A stretch of DNA of 34,258 bases from Saprospiraceae bacterium (GTDB lineage Bacteria > Bacteroidota > Bacteroidia > Chitinophagales > Saprospiraceae). Each line of letters starts with the position of its first letter. The stretch's first letter is position 1. The stretch covers positions 1-34,258 of the forward strand of contig JAEUUS010000737.1 of the NCBI GenBank assembly GCA_016787545.1, written 5' to 3'. Shown piece by piece: positions 8,092 through 16,316 of this stretch. The translations under genes were made by a program, and so were the position numbers. Below the pieces are notes generated by a model. The model had not been told where the DNA came from and did no database searches. It saw nothing but the letters and a program-made list of their open reading frames with translations.

Positions 8092-9531
8092 ATGCAAAAA
8101 ATTGCACTATTACTTTTTTTGTGGGTTCCCGTGGCAATGATGGCCCAAAAAACCAACCCGCCGGCAGGCGCCGGTAAAGCCCCTGCCAAAACATCTGCTC
8201 CGGCAAAACCCGCTTCTCCAGCGCCTGCCAGCAATGCTCCGACGCCTAAACCAGCTTCGGCTACAGCCACCGCAAAAGATACTGCCATCACCAAACTGTT
8301 TGAAAAACCCGCAGAGATCAAATGGGTGAAAACCTTTAAAGGTCGCCTGGATGATGCCTCCGTGGTAGACCTTACCCTGGGTTTCGATGGCCGAAACTGC
8401 CGTGGATACCTCACCTATGCCAAAAGTCGCATCCGCTTTCAACTCTCCGGCACACTGGATACTTCGGGATTTGTACTACAGGAACGCGACTTATCGCGCA
8501 ATATCACCGGACAATTGAAAGGAACCCTGCAAAACCGCCGAATAGAGGCCGACTGGACCAATGCCGACAACACGCTGGGTAGTCGCCTTGAAGCAGAAGA
8601 ACTCGCGCCCGGGCAAACAGTTAGTCTGAATTGTTCCGACAATAAATGGAGCAGCCGGTACATCACCCGGTACAATGGCGCCCGTTGCGATATGGTGCTG
8701 GTGCGATCGCACAATGGTGGGCTCGACGGGTTTTTATGGGTCGAATCTGATGGACGCACCTATCGGCTGAAAGGAGAAATGAAACTCAGCGGCTCTTTTG
8801 AAATGGAGGTGTTGGGTTCCGGCGATCGTTTGGCAGCACTTCTAAGTGGAAAAATTACACCGGGGCAAAATGCAGAAGTGTTTTGGGTAGGCAGTGGTGA
8901 ACGACGCACCTTCAAATTTACCCTGAAAGACCATTTTTTGCTGGGTTGTTATGAATATGCCGATTATGCCACGAGCTACGATGTATTGTACCCCCGGACG
9001 CCTTGCCCGAGCTGCAATACCAAATTAGACGAACAGGTAAACCAGTGGATAGAACGCTGCCAATCTACCTTTAACGAGAAAAAAGTGAGCCTCGCTCCTG
9101 CCTCGCGTGCGCGCCAACGCGCCAGCGCATGGCCGGAAATTGCCAGTTGGACCGATCAGGTGTTCACCGGGTACATTACCTTTTCCGATACCTGGAATGC
9201 TCAACCGCAGGGGATGTCGTTCAATTATGACCTCAGAACCAACAAAGAACTCACATTAGACGACCTGTTCAATAAAGGTTTTAACGCGCAGAAATACCTC
9301 AGCGACTGGGCCGCCAGGGAAATGCCGAAATTGCCCGGCTTTGCCGGCGACCCAAAATATCGGGAATGGTTGAGCAAAGAAGGCTTTCCTTTGTTTACCC
9401 TTCGGCGGGAAGGGCTGGAGATCAGCACCCTGTTTCACCCGGAGTATGGCCGACAAACCCTTTTGGTGCCTTATTCCGGTCTTAAAACCTATTTTAGAAA
9501 AGACCTGCCAATCGCAGAGTTTTTAAAATAA
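8092..9531 (+). CDS. Secreted protein with Ala/Pro-rich linker and DUF3298-like C-terminus
   Basis: 479 residues from the ATG at 8092; an earlier in-frame TTG at 8077 gives a worse signal peptide. The signal peptide (about 1-19, ending MMAQ) is followed by a low-complexity Ala/Pro/Lys linker (about 20-65). The middle (about 75-280) is beta-rich with repeated G-x-L/F patterns and no family I can name. The C-terminal part (about 350-479), with VFTGYITFSDTW and ELTLDDLFN, resembles DUF3298 (RsiV-type) domains, which are periplasmic or surface ligand-binding modules. A PCPSC motif near residue 306 could bind metal or form a disulphide. It lies in a co-directional run with the hydrolase before it and a small gene 3 bases after it. 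Confidence 0.7.
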   Translation: MQKIALLLFLWVPVAMMAQKTNPPAGAGKAPAKTSAPAKPASPAPASNAPTPKPASATATAKDTAITKLFEKPAEIKWVKTFKGRLDDASVVDLTLGFDGRNCRGYLTYAKSRIRFQLSGTLDTSGFVLQERDLSRNITGQLKGTLQNRRIEADWTNADNTLGSRLEAEELAPGQTVSLNCSDNKWSSRYITRYNGARCDMVLVRSHNGGLDGFLWVESDGRTYRLKGEMKLSGSFEMEVLGSGDRLAALLSGKITPGQNAEVFWVGSGERRTFKFTLKDHFLLGCYEYADYATSYDVLYPRTPCPSCNTKLDEQVNQWIERCQSTFNEKKVSLAPASRARQRASAWPEIASWTDQVFTGYITFSDTWNAQPQGMSFNYDLRTNKELTLDDLFNKGFNAQKYLSDWAAREMPKLPGFAGDPKYREWLSKEGFPLFTLRREGLEISTLFHPEYGRQTLLVPYSGLKTYFRKDLPIAEFLK

Positions 9532-9534
9532 CCC

Positions 9535-9885
9535 ATGGAAGACTGGCAACTCGATTTTGAATGGCTGCGCACGCAACATTTGGTAAAAGACACCATGCGC
9601 AGAGAAACGATACCCGATCTGAACACCGTGTTGTTCCTGATTGGCATACAGGAATTGGGCAGATGGAAGCGGTCCTTCACCAAGGAAGAAAAACAGGACC
9701 TTATGCATATCGCCGTTTGTCGACTGCTCAGTCAGGAGGGCTATTTTGAGTTTGTTGGTCGCGACGAAGATGGCTGGCCGCACTACCGGCAGGCCCTGGA
9801 AATGCCGCCCCGCAACACAACGGAACAAGAAAAACTCCTGAAGATCAACGCCGTGCGCTATTTTCAGGAGTGGGAGAAGGAGTGA
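9535..9885 (+). CDS. Conserved hypothetical protein, 116 aa
   Basis: No named family recognised. The ATG comes 3 bases after the stop of the preceding secreted-protein gene, so the two are almost certainly co-transcribed. The protein is soluble, acidic and helix-rich, with Trp at both ends and the segment GYFEFVGRDEDGWPHY in the middle. No signal peptide, membrane segment or cysteine pair marks a function. Element B begins within 10 bases of the stop codon. Confidence 0.65.
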   Translation: MEDWQLDFEWLRTQHLVKDTMRRETIPDLNTVLFLIGIQELGRWKRSFTKEEKQDLMHIAVCRLLSQEGYFEFVGRDEDGWPHYRQALEMPPRNTTEQEKLLKINAVRYFQEWEKE

Positions 9886-9890
9886 TACGG

Positions 9891-10257
9891 AGTCATTTAG
9901 GGGTCATTTAATAGTCATTTAGTAGGTCATTTATTAGGTCATTTAAGGGGCATTTAATAGGTCATTTAGGGGTCATTTAGGGTGCATTTAATAGGTCATT
10001 TAATTAACGTGGGTTGTCATGCCGAGTACTCGGTACCTACACAAGCCAAGTTAATTGGGTGCATTGGGCCAAGGCATCCTGAGAACCAGGCTTGTGTGGG
10101 TCCTTCGCTGCGCTGCTAATGACACGCTGTGTTATTGTGGTATAGATCGCTGCCCAAAGGCTGCCTGCTGGCCTCTGGATGACAACCCAGGTTGGGTAAA
10201 TGGCCCCTAAATGACCTACTAAATGACCCCTAAATGCCCCCCCTAAATGACCTAAAT
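9891..10257. repeat. Hairpin element B: diverged relative of element A
   Basis: This sequence fills the gap between two convergent genes. The left arm (9891-10003) has ten copies of GTCATTT or GCATTT. It is followed by TAATTAACGTGGGTTGTCAT, which matches element A at the same place except for one base. The right arm (10196-10257) has about five AAATG(A)CC copies. The core halves at 10014-10047 and 10088-10124 share the ACACAAGCC and GGCTTGTGT ends but are less well matched than in A. A second right-half fragment, CTCTGGATGACAACCC, occurs at 10173-10188, so B may be a composite. The inner spacer holds GCATTGGGCCAAGGCAT, the reverse complement of the spacer of A, so the loop is flipped relative to A. 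A perfect palindrome CCGAGTACTCGG lies at 10022-10033. No gene is seen inside. Confidence 0.85.
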
Positions 10258-10260
10258 CGC

Positions 10261-10566
10261 TCAAACCTCCCTCCCCCAGCGTTGCATAAACTGTTCACGT
10301 TGTTCCGGATTCAGGCTATGCCAGCGCTGACGCATCCAGTGACCTCGATGTCCACCGCCACGCCATCCCCTGGGCCCCATGCCCCCGGTGAGTAGTCTAC
10401 CCAGGATCATCAGCCCCAGGGTTTGGAAAAAGCCAAGAACGGGCAATCCAAAAATTACTGCCGCCAGATTATTCCATAACAGCATCGTAACATAGGTACC
10501 TATGGTAAAAAACAAGGCAACAAATGCCACTCCTTTAGCCACCCATTTCCATTTTGTGTATTTCAT
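10261..10566 (-). CDS. Small membrane protein downstream of ECF sigma factor
   Basis: 101 residues from the ATG at 10566 (MKYTKWKWVAK); the frame is open further upstream but without coding character. There are two predicted membrane helices (about 9-29 and 34-58). They are followed by a basic tail rich in Gly, His, Arg and Trp (GPRGWRGGGHRGHW) and a short helix NPEQREQFMQRWG that recalls the helical motif of Spy/CpxP-type proteins. It lies 51 bases after the sigma factor gene on the same strand. By position it could be an anti-sigma factor, a stress sensor or a target of the sigma factor; the sequence alone does not decide. The His/Arg-rich tail could bind metal or nucleic acid. Confidence 0.65.
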   Translation of the reverse strand: MKYTKWKWVAKGVAFVALFFTIGTYVTMLLWNNLAAVIFGLPVLGFFQTLGLMILGRLLTGGMGPRGWRGGGHRGHWMRQRWHSLNPEQREQFMQRWGREV

Positions 10567-10617
10567 GTTTGTGTGTTTTTTAGTAAATGAAATGATTTTC
10601 AACACATTAAAACAGTG

Positions 10618-11181
10618 CTAACGCCTCTGCTCAAAATACTCCCTCAGCTTGAGTACCGCATATCGCTTTCGTGCCAGAAGGGTGTTGACTGGTGTTCCTG
10701 TTGCTTCAGACATTTCTTTAAAAGAAACCTCATTTAACTCGTGCGCTACAAAAACCTCCCGCTGCTCAGGAGGCAACAAAGACAACGCACGATCCAGTTC
10801 GTCCCAAAACTCCCGACTTTCCAGTAACCCATCAGGCAGATGGTCTGTCAGCCATTGATCCAAAGTCAGATCCTCCTCATTTTCTTCTCCGGTATCAGCA
10901 TCCGATTCCGCATTCAGCTGGCTGAACGGGATGGTTTTCTTTTTCCGGTAGTAATCCGTGATTCGGTTGCGGGCCGTAGCAAAAAGCCAACTTCCAACTT
11001 CCTCAATGGAATCCAGATCCGCCTGTCGGGTCAATTGCAGCCAAACATCCTGAGCAGTGTCTTCCGCAACCTCCAGATCGCTTATTCTGGATCGAATAAA
11101 CGCCAGCACGCGTCGGCCATACTGTCCGAACCAGGTTGTAATCTTGCTGTCGCGCTGCTGAGTTGTCAATTCGAGTTCCAC
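10618..11181 (-). CDS. ECF-type RNA polymerase sigma-70 factor
   Basis: 187 residues. Region 2 (about 20-95) holds the core-binding and -10 recognition segment with AEDTAQDVWLQL and SWLFATARNRITDYYRKKK. An acidic linker (about 100-120, EENEEDLTLDQ) follows. Region 4 (about 130-187) has LPPEQREVFVAHELNEVSF and the helix-turn-helix EMSEATGTPVNTLLARKRYAVLKLRE. The size and lack of region 3 place it in the ECF group, which direct RNA polymerase to stress or surface-related promoters. The start appears to be GTG at 11181, since an in-frame stop lies two codons upstream. The small membrane protein gene downstream is its likely operon partner. It is transcribed divergently from xseA. Confidence 0.88.
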   Translation of the reverse strand: MELELTTQQRDSKITTWFGQYGRRVLAFIRSRISDLEVAEDTAQDVWLQLTRQADLDSIEEVGSWLFATARNRITDYYRKKKTIPFSQLNAESDADTGEENEEDLTLDQWLTDHLPDGLLESREFWDELDRALSLLPPEQREVFVAHELNEVSFKEMSEATGTPVNTLLARKRYAVLKLREYFEQRR

Positions 11182-11328
11182 GTTTTAATGTGCTTGTACA
11201 AAGGATGACGGGGTAGATGCTCCAATATTGTAAAGCAGGAGAAAAATTATTTTAACTACCCTCAAATATTTGATTTTCAAGCCAATAGCAACCAAAAAAA
11301 ATCGATTAATAAAACGATTCCAAGTATC

Positions 11329-11336
11329 TATCTTCG
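11329..11336 (+). promoter_or_regulatory. Putative -7 box (TATCTTCG) just before xseA
   Basis: TATCTTCG differs by one base from TAnnTTTG and ends 4 bases before the xseA ATG, the same spacing as the box before the hydrolase at 7219. This would make the xseA mRNA nearly leaderless. No convincing -33 TTTG box is visible. Confidence 0.4.
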
Positions 11337-11340
11337 CTCC

Positions 11341-12567
11341 ATGCACACACACAGCCTGTTTGAACTCAACGAGCACATTCGCCGGATCATGGCGCTGAAT
11401 TTTCAGCAGCCCCTGTGGATTGTAGCTGAGCTGGCACAAGTGGGCGAATCCCGCGGTCATCGTTACCTGGATCTGGTACAAAAAGAAGTCACCGGCGAAA
11501 TAATGGCGCAGGCACAGGCAGCTATTTGGGCTTCCGAGTTTAGACAAATCAATGCCCGGATGCCGCAGGGTTTATCGCCACTTTTACAGGAAGGCCTCGA
11601 ATTGCGGATGCTGGTTCGACCCGAATTTCACGAACGCTACGGGCTGAAATTGCATATCACCGATGTAGATCCGGCGCATACTTTTGGCCAATTGGATTTG
11701 TTGCGGCGACAAACCATTCAAACCTTGCGGGAAGCTGGTTTGATGGATCTGAACAAGAAAATTCCCTTACCGTCCGTGATACAGCGCATTGCGGTTATCA
11801 GCAGCGAAACAGCCGCAGGTTTGCAGGATTTTCGGGAGCATCTTGAAGGTAATAATTTTGGATATGCTTTTGATTGCCAATATTTTACAGCATCTGTACA
11901 GGGAAAAAATGCGGAAACAGAACTGATGGCAGCACTTGACCAGGTAGCTGCGCGGCAGTCGGATTTTGATGCCGTAGTGTTGGTACGCGGAGGTGGCGCC
12001 CGACTCGACTTAATGGTCTTCGATGCGTTGGATTTGTGTCAAAAGGCGGCCCGGATGCCCATTCCCTTGTTAACCGGTATAGGCCATGATGTAGATGAAA
12101 GTGTGCTGGATTTGGTGGCGCATACCTCTCTTAAAACGCCCACTGCGGTAGCTGATTTTTTGGTACAGCACAATCTTTTTTTTGAAGGGGAAGTATTGGA
12201 GGCCGTGCAAACACTGGAGCAGATAGCGCTCAATACACTCAAAATTGTACAACTTGAACTGGATCGCGCCTACACCACCCTGCAGTATGCTGCCCGGGAA
12301 AACCTGAGGCGAAGCGCGCACGAGCTGGACAATGCGCAACAAAAAATTCCTTTGCTTACACACAATCTGCTTCAACAACAACAGCAAATGCTGGAACAAT
12401 ACCTCGCACTTTGCCAAAGCATGCACCCCCAACAGGTGCTGCAACGCGGATACAGCATTACCCGTAAAAACGGAAAAACAATCCGATCCCTTCAGGACGT
12501 AATTCCCGGGGATATGCTGGAAACCCTGTTAGCCGACGGAGCCATACATTCGAAAGTTACGGATTAG
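11341..12567 (+). CDS. xseA: Exodeoxyribonuclease VII large subunit
   Basis: 408 residues. The enzyme degrades single-stranded DNA from both ends to oligonucleotides in DNA repair and recombination. Residues 1-105 match the N-terminal OB-fold (LNEHIRRIMALNFQQPLWIVAEL, DVDPAHTFGQLDLLRRQTI). The catalytic domain follows with IQRIAVISSETAAGLQDF (about 146-163), the conserved VLVRGGGARLDLMVFD (about 213-228), GIGHDVDESVLD and HTSLKTPTAVADFLV. A long C-terminal coiled-coil and the ending LQRGYSITRKNGKTIRSL are as in the family. The length is normal. The usual partner xseB is not next to it: the 137 bases downstream are too short and the next gene is a cyclase. It is divergent from the sigma factor operon. 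Confidence 0.93.
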   Translation: MHTHSLFELNEHIRRIMALNFQQPLWIVAELAQVGESRGHRYLDLVQKEVTGEIMAQAQAAIWASEFRQINARMPQGLSPLLQEGLELRMLVRPEFHERYGLKLHITDVDPAHTFGQLDLLRRQTIQTLREAGLMDLNKKIPLPSVIQRIAVISSETAAGLQDFREHLEGNNFGYAFDCQYFTASVQGKNAETELMAALDQVAARQSDFDAVVLVRGGGARLDLMVFDALDLCQKAARMPIPLLTGIGHDVDESVLDLVAHTSLKTPTAVADFLVQHNLFFEGEVLEAVQTLEQIALNTLKIVQLELDRAYTTLQYAARENLRRSAHELDNAQQKIPLLTHNLLQQQQQMLEQYLALCQSMHPQQVLQRGYSITRKNGKTIRSLQDVIPGDMLETLLADGAIHSKVTD

Positions 12568-12704
12568 TTGTACGCAGAAAATTCCCTGATATTCTCAGAA
12601 TATTCGACATTTGCCAACCGCATTGCCAAAATCCATTAGGGAACGGCATAACAACTTTTCTAAAGCTTTCGTTCTTACAGCATCCCAGAAAGCCTGAATC
12701 CGTG

Positions 12705-14324
12705 ATGATGAGATACCTAACCGCCTTTTTTCTCCTTTTTTCAGGTCTGCACTTGCTTTCCGCACAATCGGTAGCGGAATTGGAAGCCCGATTCAACCGC
12801 TCTACTTCCAAAACAGATCGGCTGAACTACGCCTTTCAGATTGCTGAAAAATCATTAGCCGCCAATAATGCCAAAAAAGCTTCCGATTTCGCCATGCGTG
12901 CCAATCAACTGGCCGTGGAAGTGGGCGACAAACGTCGTGAAGCCGATGCTGCCGTTTTAGCTGCCGACGCAGAATTCCGTTTGCGCAACTACAAAGAGGC
13001 CGCCGGTCGTTTCAACCGCGCCTGGAATACAGCCCGCAACTATGGCTTTCGGGACCTGGTGCTTATAAGCTCCGAAAAGCTTCAGGATATTTCCATGAAG
13101 CAAAACGACCTGAAAGAAGCCTTGAAATGGAGCACTGAAACCGTCAAATACCTCAAGGAATCCGGAGGCGGCGTACGCGGTGGCGGCGAATCCCTGCGCA
13201 GATTGGAAAACCAGTTGGCCGCAGCAGAAGCCGACAACCGTTCTCTTCGGGAGCAATTGGCGTCAGCAACGGGTAAAACTGAAGTATTGCAAAACACCTA
13301 TCAAAGCCAGCTTAAAGAGGTAGAGGAAAAAACGCAATTGGTGCTCAGTGAAAAAGATGCAGCCCTTTCGCAGGCTTCGCAAACCGCGCTTAAAGCAGAT
13401 TCCGCCGCAAAAGTGTACTCACTACGGGTGAAAAACCTCACGGAAGATCAAATGATCGACTCCATTGTGAAGGCACAGCAGGAGCGCGAAATCCAGGAAA
13501 AAAAGACCCGTTTGGCCGAAGCGGAACTGCTCCGGGAGCAAAGTGAAAATATGCGCAATGTGCTGGCGCTGGTAGTGGTCTTTGTATTGTTTCTCGCGGT
13601 TCTGTTTTATGCCCGTTTCCGCGCCAAAAAACGCATGGCCAATGAATTATCGCAGAAAAACGCCCTCATTGAAGAGGAACAAAAACGGTCCAACAGCCTG
13701 CTGCTGAACATTCTCCCGCCTGCCATTGCGGAAGAATTGAAAGCCCGCAATAAAGTGGCCGCACGCAAGTACGATCAGGCTACGGTGATGTTTATTGACT
13801 TCAAAGGCTTCACCAATGTGGCAGAACAACTCAGTCCGGAGCGGCTCGTGGAAGAACTGGACCTCTGCTTTTCCAATTTCGACCAGATTATCAGCAAATA
13901 TCGCATTGAAAAAATCAAAACCGTAGGCGACGCCTATATCTGTGCCAGCGGCCTTTCCGATATGAACGCCAGTCCTTCCGATATCGTAAAAGCGGCCCTG
14001 GAAATGCAGGATTTCCTGCTGGGCCTCAAAGCCGAGCGCATGAGTCAGGGCTTGCCCTACTTTGATGCAAGGGTTGGCATACACACCGGTCCGGTGGTAG
14101 CCGGCGTGGTAGGCGCCAAAAAATTTGCCTACGACATTTGGGGAGATACCGTCAATACGGCCGCCCGACTCGAAGAGCAATGTGAACCCGGCCGCGTGAA
14201 CGTGAGCGAAGATGCCTTCTGGCTCGCCAAATATGAGTTTGAATGGCTGCACCGGGGTAAAATTCCGGCCAAAAACAAGGGCATGATGGACATGTATTAC
14301 GTGACCGGTATTAAACAATATTGA
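12705..14324 (+). CDS. Membrane class III adenylate cyclase with coiled coil
   Basis: 539 residues; GTG 12702 or ATG 12708 are possible alternative starts. A signal peptide (about 1-20, ending LLSAQ) exports an N-terminal helical-repeat (TPR-like) region (about 25-140). A long coiled coil (about 155-280) and a membrane helix (about 285-304, NVLALVVVFVLFLAVLF) follow. The cytoplasmic helix that leads into the catalytic domain contains NILPPAIAEELK, as in many bacterial cyclases. The catalytic domain has metal-binding Asp365 (VMFIDFKGFT) and Asp409 (KTVGDAYI), and the transition-state residues Asn484 and Arg488 in DIWGDTVNTAAR. Lys before TVGD and Asp477 before IWG fit ATP rather than GTP as substrate, giving cAMP. 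The sensor half lies in the periplasm and its signal is unknown. aroE follows after 7 bases. Confidence 0.85.
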   Translation: MMRYLTAFFLLFSGLHLLSAQSVAELEARFNRSTSKTDRLNYAFQIAEKSLAANNAKKASDFAMRANQLAVEVGDKRREADAAVLAADAEFRLRNYKEAAGRFNRAWNTARNYGFRDLVLISSEKLQDISMKQNDLKEALKWSTETVKYLKESGGGVRGGGESLRRLENQLAAAEADNRSLREQLASATGKTEVLQNTYQSQLKEVEEKTQLVLSEKDAALSQASQTALKADSAAKVYSLRVKNLTEDQMIDSIVKAQQEREIQEKKTRLAEAELLREQSENMRNVLALVVVFVLFLAVLFYARFRAKKRMANELSQKNALIEEEQKRSNSLLLNILPPAIAEELKARNKVAARKYDQATVMFIDFKGFTNVAEQLSPERLVEELDLCFSNFDQIISKYRIEKIKTVGDAYICASGLSDMNASPSDIVKAALEMQDFLLGLKAERMSQGLPYFDARVGIHTGPVVAGVVGAKKFAYDIWGDTVNTAARLEEQCEPGRVNVSEDAFWLAKYEFEWLHRGKIPAKNKGMMDMYYVTGIKQY

Positions 14325-14331
14325 ACTGGCC

Positions 14332-15072
14332 ATGCGCCGCTACGGACTTATCGGACGGTCGCTGGGCCATTCTTTTTCAAAGGGGTATTTCACAGAAAAA
14401 TTCCTTCTCGAAGGCATTGATGATGCCATTTACGAGCTTTTTCCACTCGAAAAAGTGGAGGACCTGAGCCTTCTTTTAGCCCAATACCCGGACCTCTGCG
14501 GCTTGAATGTGACCATTCCGTACAAAGAAACAGTGATGCCTTTGCTGCATCAATTAGACGACACCGCCCGGGAGGTTGGGGCAGTGAATTGCATCAAAAT
14601 AATGGAAAATGGCCGCCTAAAAGGGTTTAATACCGATGTTGCAGGGTTTGAGTATACGCTTATCCATTGGAACGGATGGAAACCGGATCTGGGCCCGGCA
14701 TTGATTCTGGGTACCGGAGGCGCTTCCAAAGCTGTGTCCTATGTGCTTCGCAAGCAAGGGATAGCCTTTCAGTTGGTATCGCGGAATCCATCTTCAGAAC
14801 AGGAACGCTCTTATGAATCGCTGGCTGATGATTTGACCGATTACCGTCTAATCGTCAATACCACGCCTGCAGGCACCTTCCCCGGAGTAGATCAGATGCC
14901 TCCCATTCCCTTAGATTTATTCCATAATGGGATGTTTGTCATTGATTTAATTTACAATCCCGCCGAAACGCTACTTTTGCACGAAGCCAAAAAGAGAGGC
15001 TGCATTGTCAAGAACGGCATGGAAATGCTCGAGCAACAGGCAGAAGCTGCCTGGGCCCTTTGGCAATCCTGA
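14332..15072 (+). CDS. aroE: Shikimate dehydrogenase
   Basis: 246 residues. It reduces 3-dehydroshikimate to shikimate with NADPH in the pathway to aromatic amino acids. Substrate-binding residues are in GRSLGHSFS (8-16), the catalytic Lys65 is in LNVTIPYKE (58-66) and Asp102 is in FNTDVAGF (99-106). The nucleotide-binding loop ILGTGGASKAV is at about 125-135, and NTTPAG near 181 and GMEMLEQQA near the C-terminus are typical. It is slightly shorter than the ~270-residue E. coli enzyme, as usual in Bacteroidota. It begins 7 bases after the cyclase gene and 21 bases before the proline dehydrogenase gene, so it is probably co-transcribed with them. Confidence 0.93.
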   Translation: MRRYGLIGRSLGHSFSKGYFTEKFLLEGIDDAIYELFPLEKVEDLSLLLAQYPDLCGLNVTIPYKETVMPLLHQLDDTAREVGAVNCIKIMENGRLKGFNTDVAGFEYTLIHWNGWKPDLGPALILGTGGASKAVSYVLRKQGIAFQLVSRNPSSEQERSYESLADDLTDYRLIVNTTPAGTFPGVDQMPPIPLDLFHNGMFVIDLIYNPAETLLLHEAKKRGCIVKNGMEMLEQQAEAAWALWQS

Positions 15073-15093
15073 TATCATCATCTGCCTGAAGCC

Positions 15094-16272
15094 ATGACCA
15101 AGATAGATTTTAGCAATACGGAAATTGCATTTGCCCACCTGAGTAACCAGGAATTACAAAAAACAGCCTGGCTGTTTCACATGATGAACAAGCCCTGGTT
15201 GGTAAAATACGGTTCAGCACTCGCCTTATGGGCCGTAGAAAACAACATTCCGCTCTCGGAATGGGCGGTTAAAAAGACCATTTTTTCGCAATTTGTAGGC
15301 GGCACTACCCTGCTCGACAGTCAGCCGAGCATTGAACGACTTGCAGATTTTAAAACGCTGACCATTCTGGATTACGGTGCAGAAGCCAAGGAAACGGAGC
15401 TCGATTTCAATCATACGATGAACGAGAACATCCGGGCCATTGATTTTGCTTCCCGTTCGGTAAAGAGCATCCCGGTAATCAGCACCAAAGTGACGGGCCT
15501 CATCAGATTTGGTTTACTGGAAAGGATGCAATCTGCACAGGCATTATCCCGTGATGAATTATCAGAATACCGGAATGCCTTGAAGCGCCTGGATGCGATT
15601 TGCTATCATGCCTCCACTAAAAATGTGGCGGTATTTATTGATGCCGAAGAAAGCTGGATTCAGGATGCCATCGACCACTTAGTGTGGCTTATGATGCGCC
15701 GGTACAACAAAAAACAGGTAGTGGTGTACAACACCTTCCAGATGTACCGCCACGACCGACTCAACTTCCTCACCGAAAGTTATGATCGGGCAGGGAAAGA
15801 AGGCTTCCAACTCGGCGCTAAACTGGTGCGCGGGGCTTATATGGAGAAGGAGCGCGCCCGCGCGCAGGAAATGGGTTATACAGACCCTATCAATCCGGAT
15901 AAAGCCGCTACCGACGATCTGTATAACACCGCGCTGCGTTTCTGCATAGACCATCTGGATACCATGGCCGTTTGTAACGCCAGTCATAATGCCGACAGCG
16001 CACAGTTAATGGTGGATTTGATGGATAAAAAAGGCATCGCGCACAACCACCCAAATACCCTGTTCAGCCAACTTTATGGCATGAGCGACAACGTAACCTT
16101 CAACCTGGCCGAAGCCGGCTTTCGTGTGGCCAAATACCTGCCATACGGACAAGTTAAAGAGGTAATTCCGTATCTCATCCGGCGCGCTCAGGAAAATACC
16201 TCCGTAACCGGCGATGCCGGTCGGGAACTCAAAATGGTGCGGGAAGAAGTGAAAAGGCGGAGAGGAGTATAG
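15094..16272 (+). CDS. Proline dehydrogenase (FAD-dependent)
   Basis: 392 residues, the usual length for the single-domain enzyme of Bacteroidota. It oxidises L-proline to pyrroline-5-carboxylate with FAD, passing electrons to the respiratory chain. Family motifs are VFIDAEESW (about 181-189), VYNTFQMYRHDRL (about 211-223), the FAD/substrate strand GFQLGAKLVRGAYMEKER (about 235-252), CNASHNAD (about 292-299) and the C-terminal YLPYGQVKEVIPYLIRRAQEN (about 349-369), where the paired arginines bind the proline carboxylate. The P5C dehydrogenase half is not fused and is not in this window. The gene ends the aroE run; a half repeat element follows its stop codon. Confidence 0.92.
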   Translation: MTKIDFSNTEIAFAHLSNQELQKTAWLFHMMNKPWLVKYGSALALWAVENNIPLSEWAVKKTIFSQFVGGTTLLDSQPSIERLADFKTLTILDYGAEAKETELDFNHTMNENIRAIDFASRSVKSIPVISTKVTGLIRFGLLERMQSAQALSRDELSEYRNALKRLDAICYHASTKNVAVFIDAEESWIQDAIDHLVWLMMRRYNKKQVVVYNTFQMYRHDRLNFLTESYDRAGKEGFQLGAKLVRGAYMEKERARAQEMGYTDPINPDKAATDDLYNTALRFCIDHLDTMAVCNASHNADSAQLMVDLMDKKGIAHNHPNTLFSQLYGMSDNVTFNLAEAGFRVAKYLPYGQVKEVIPYLIRRAQENTSVTGDAGRELKMVREEVKRRRGV

Positions 16273-16275
16273 GAG

Positions 16276-16304
16276 TGACGATTGACGATTACATGATTGA
16301 AGAG
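16276..16304. repeat. Half element D (GATTGACGATTACATG-ATTGAAGAGG)
   Basis: This tract sits between the convergent proline dehydrogenase and T9SS cargo genes. It matches one arm of element E (22774-22902) except that 8 bases (AGTACATG) present in E are missing. No opposite arm is seen, so on its own it cannot form the hairpin that E can. Confidence 0.7.
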
Positions 16305-16316
16305 GTCTATTTATTT

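Noticed and set aside
12568-12704. xseB gene after xseA
   Set aside because: The gap is too short and has no suitable frame on either strand for the ~60-80 residue small subunit.
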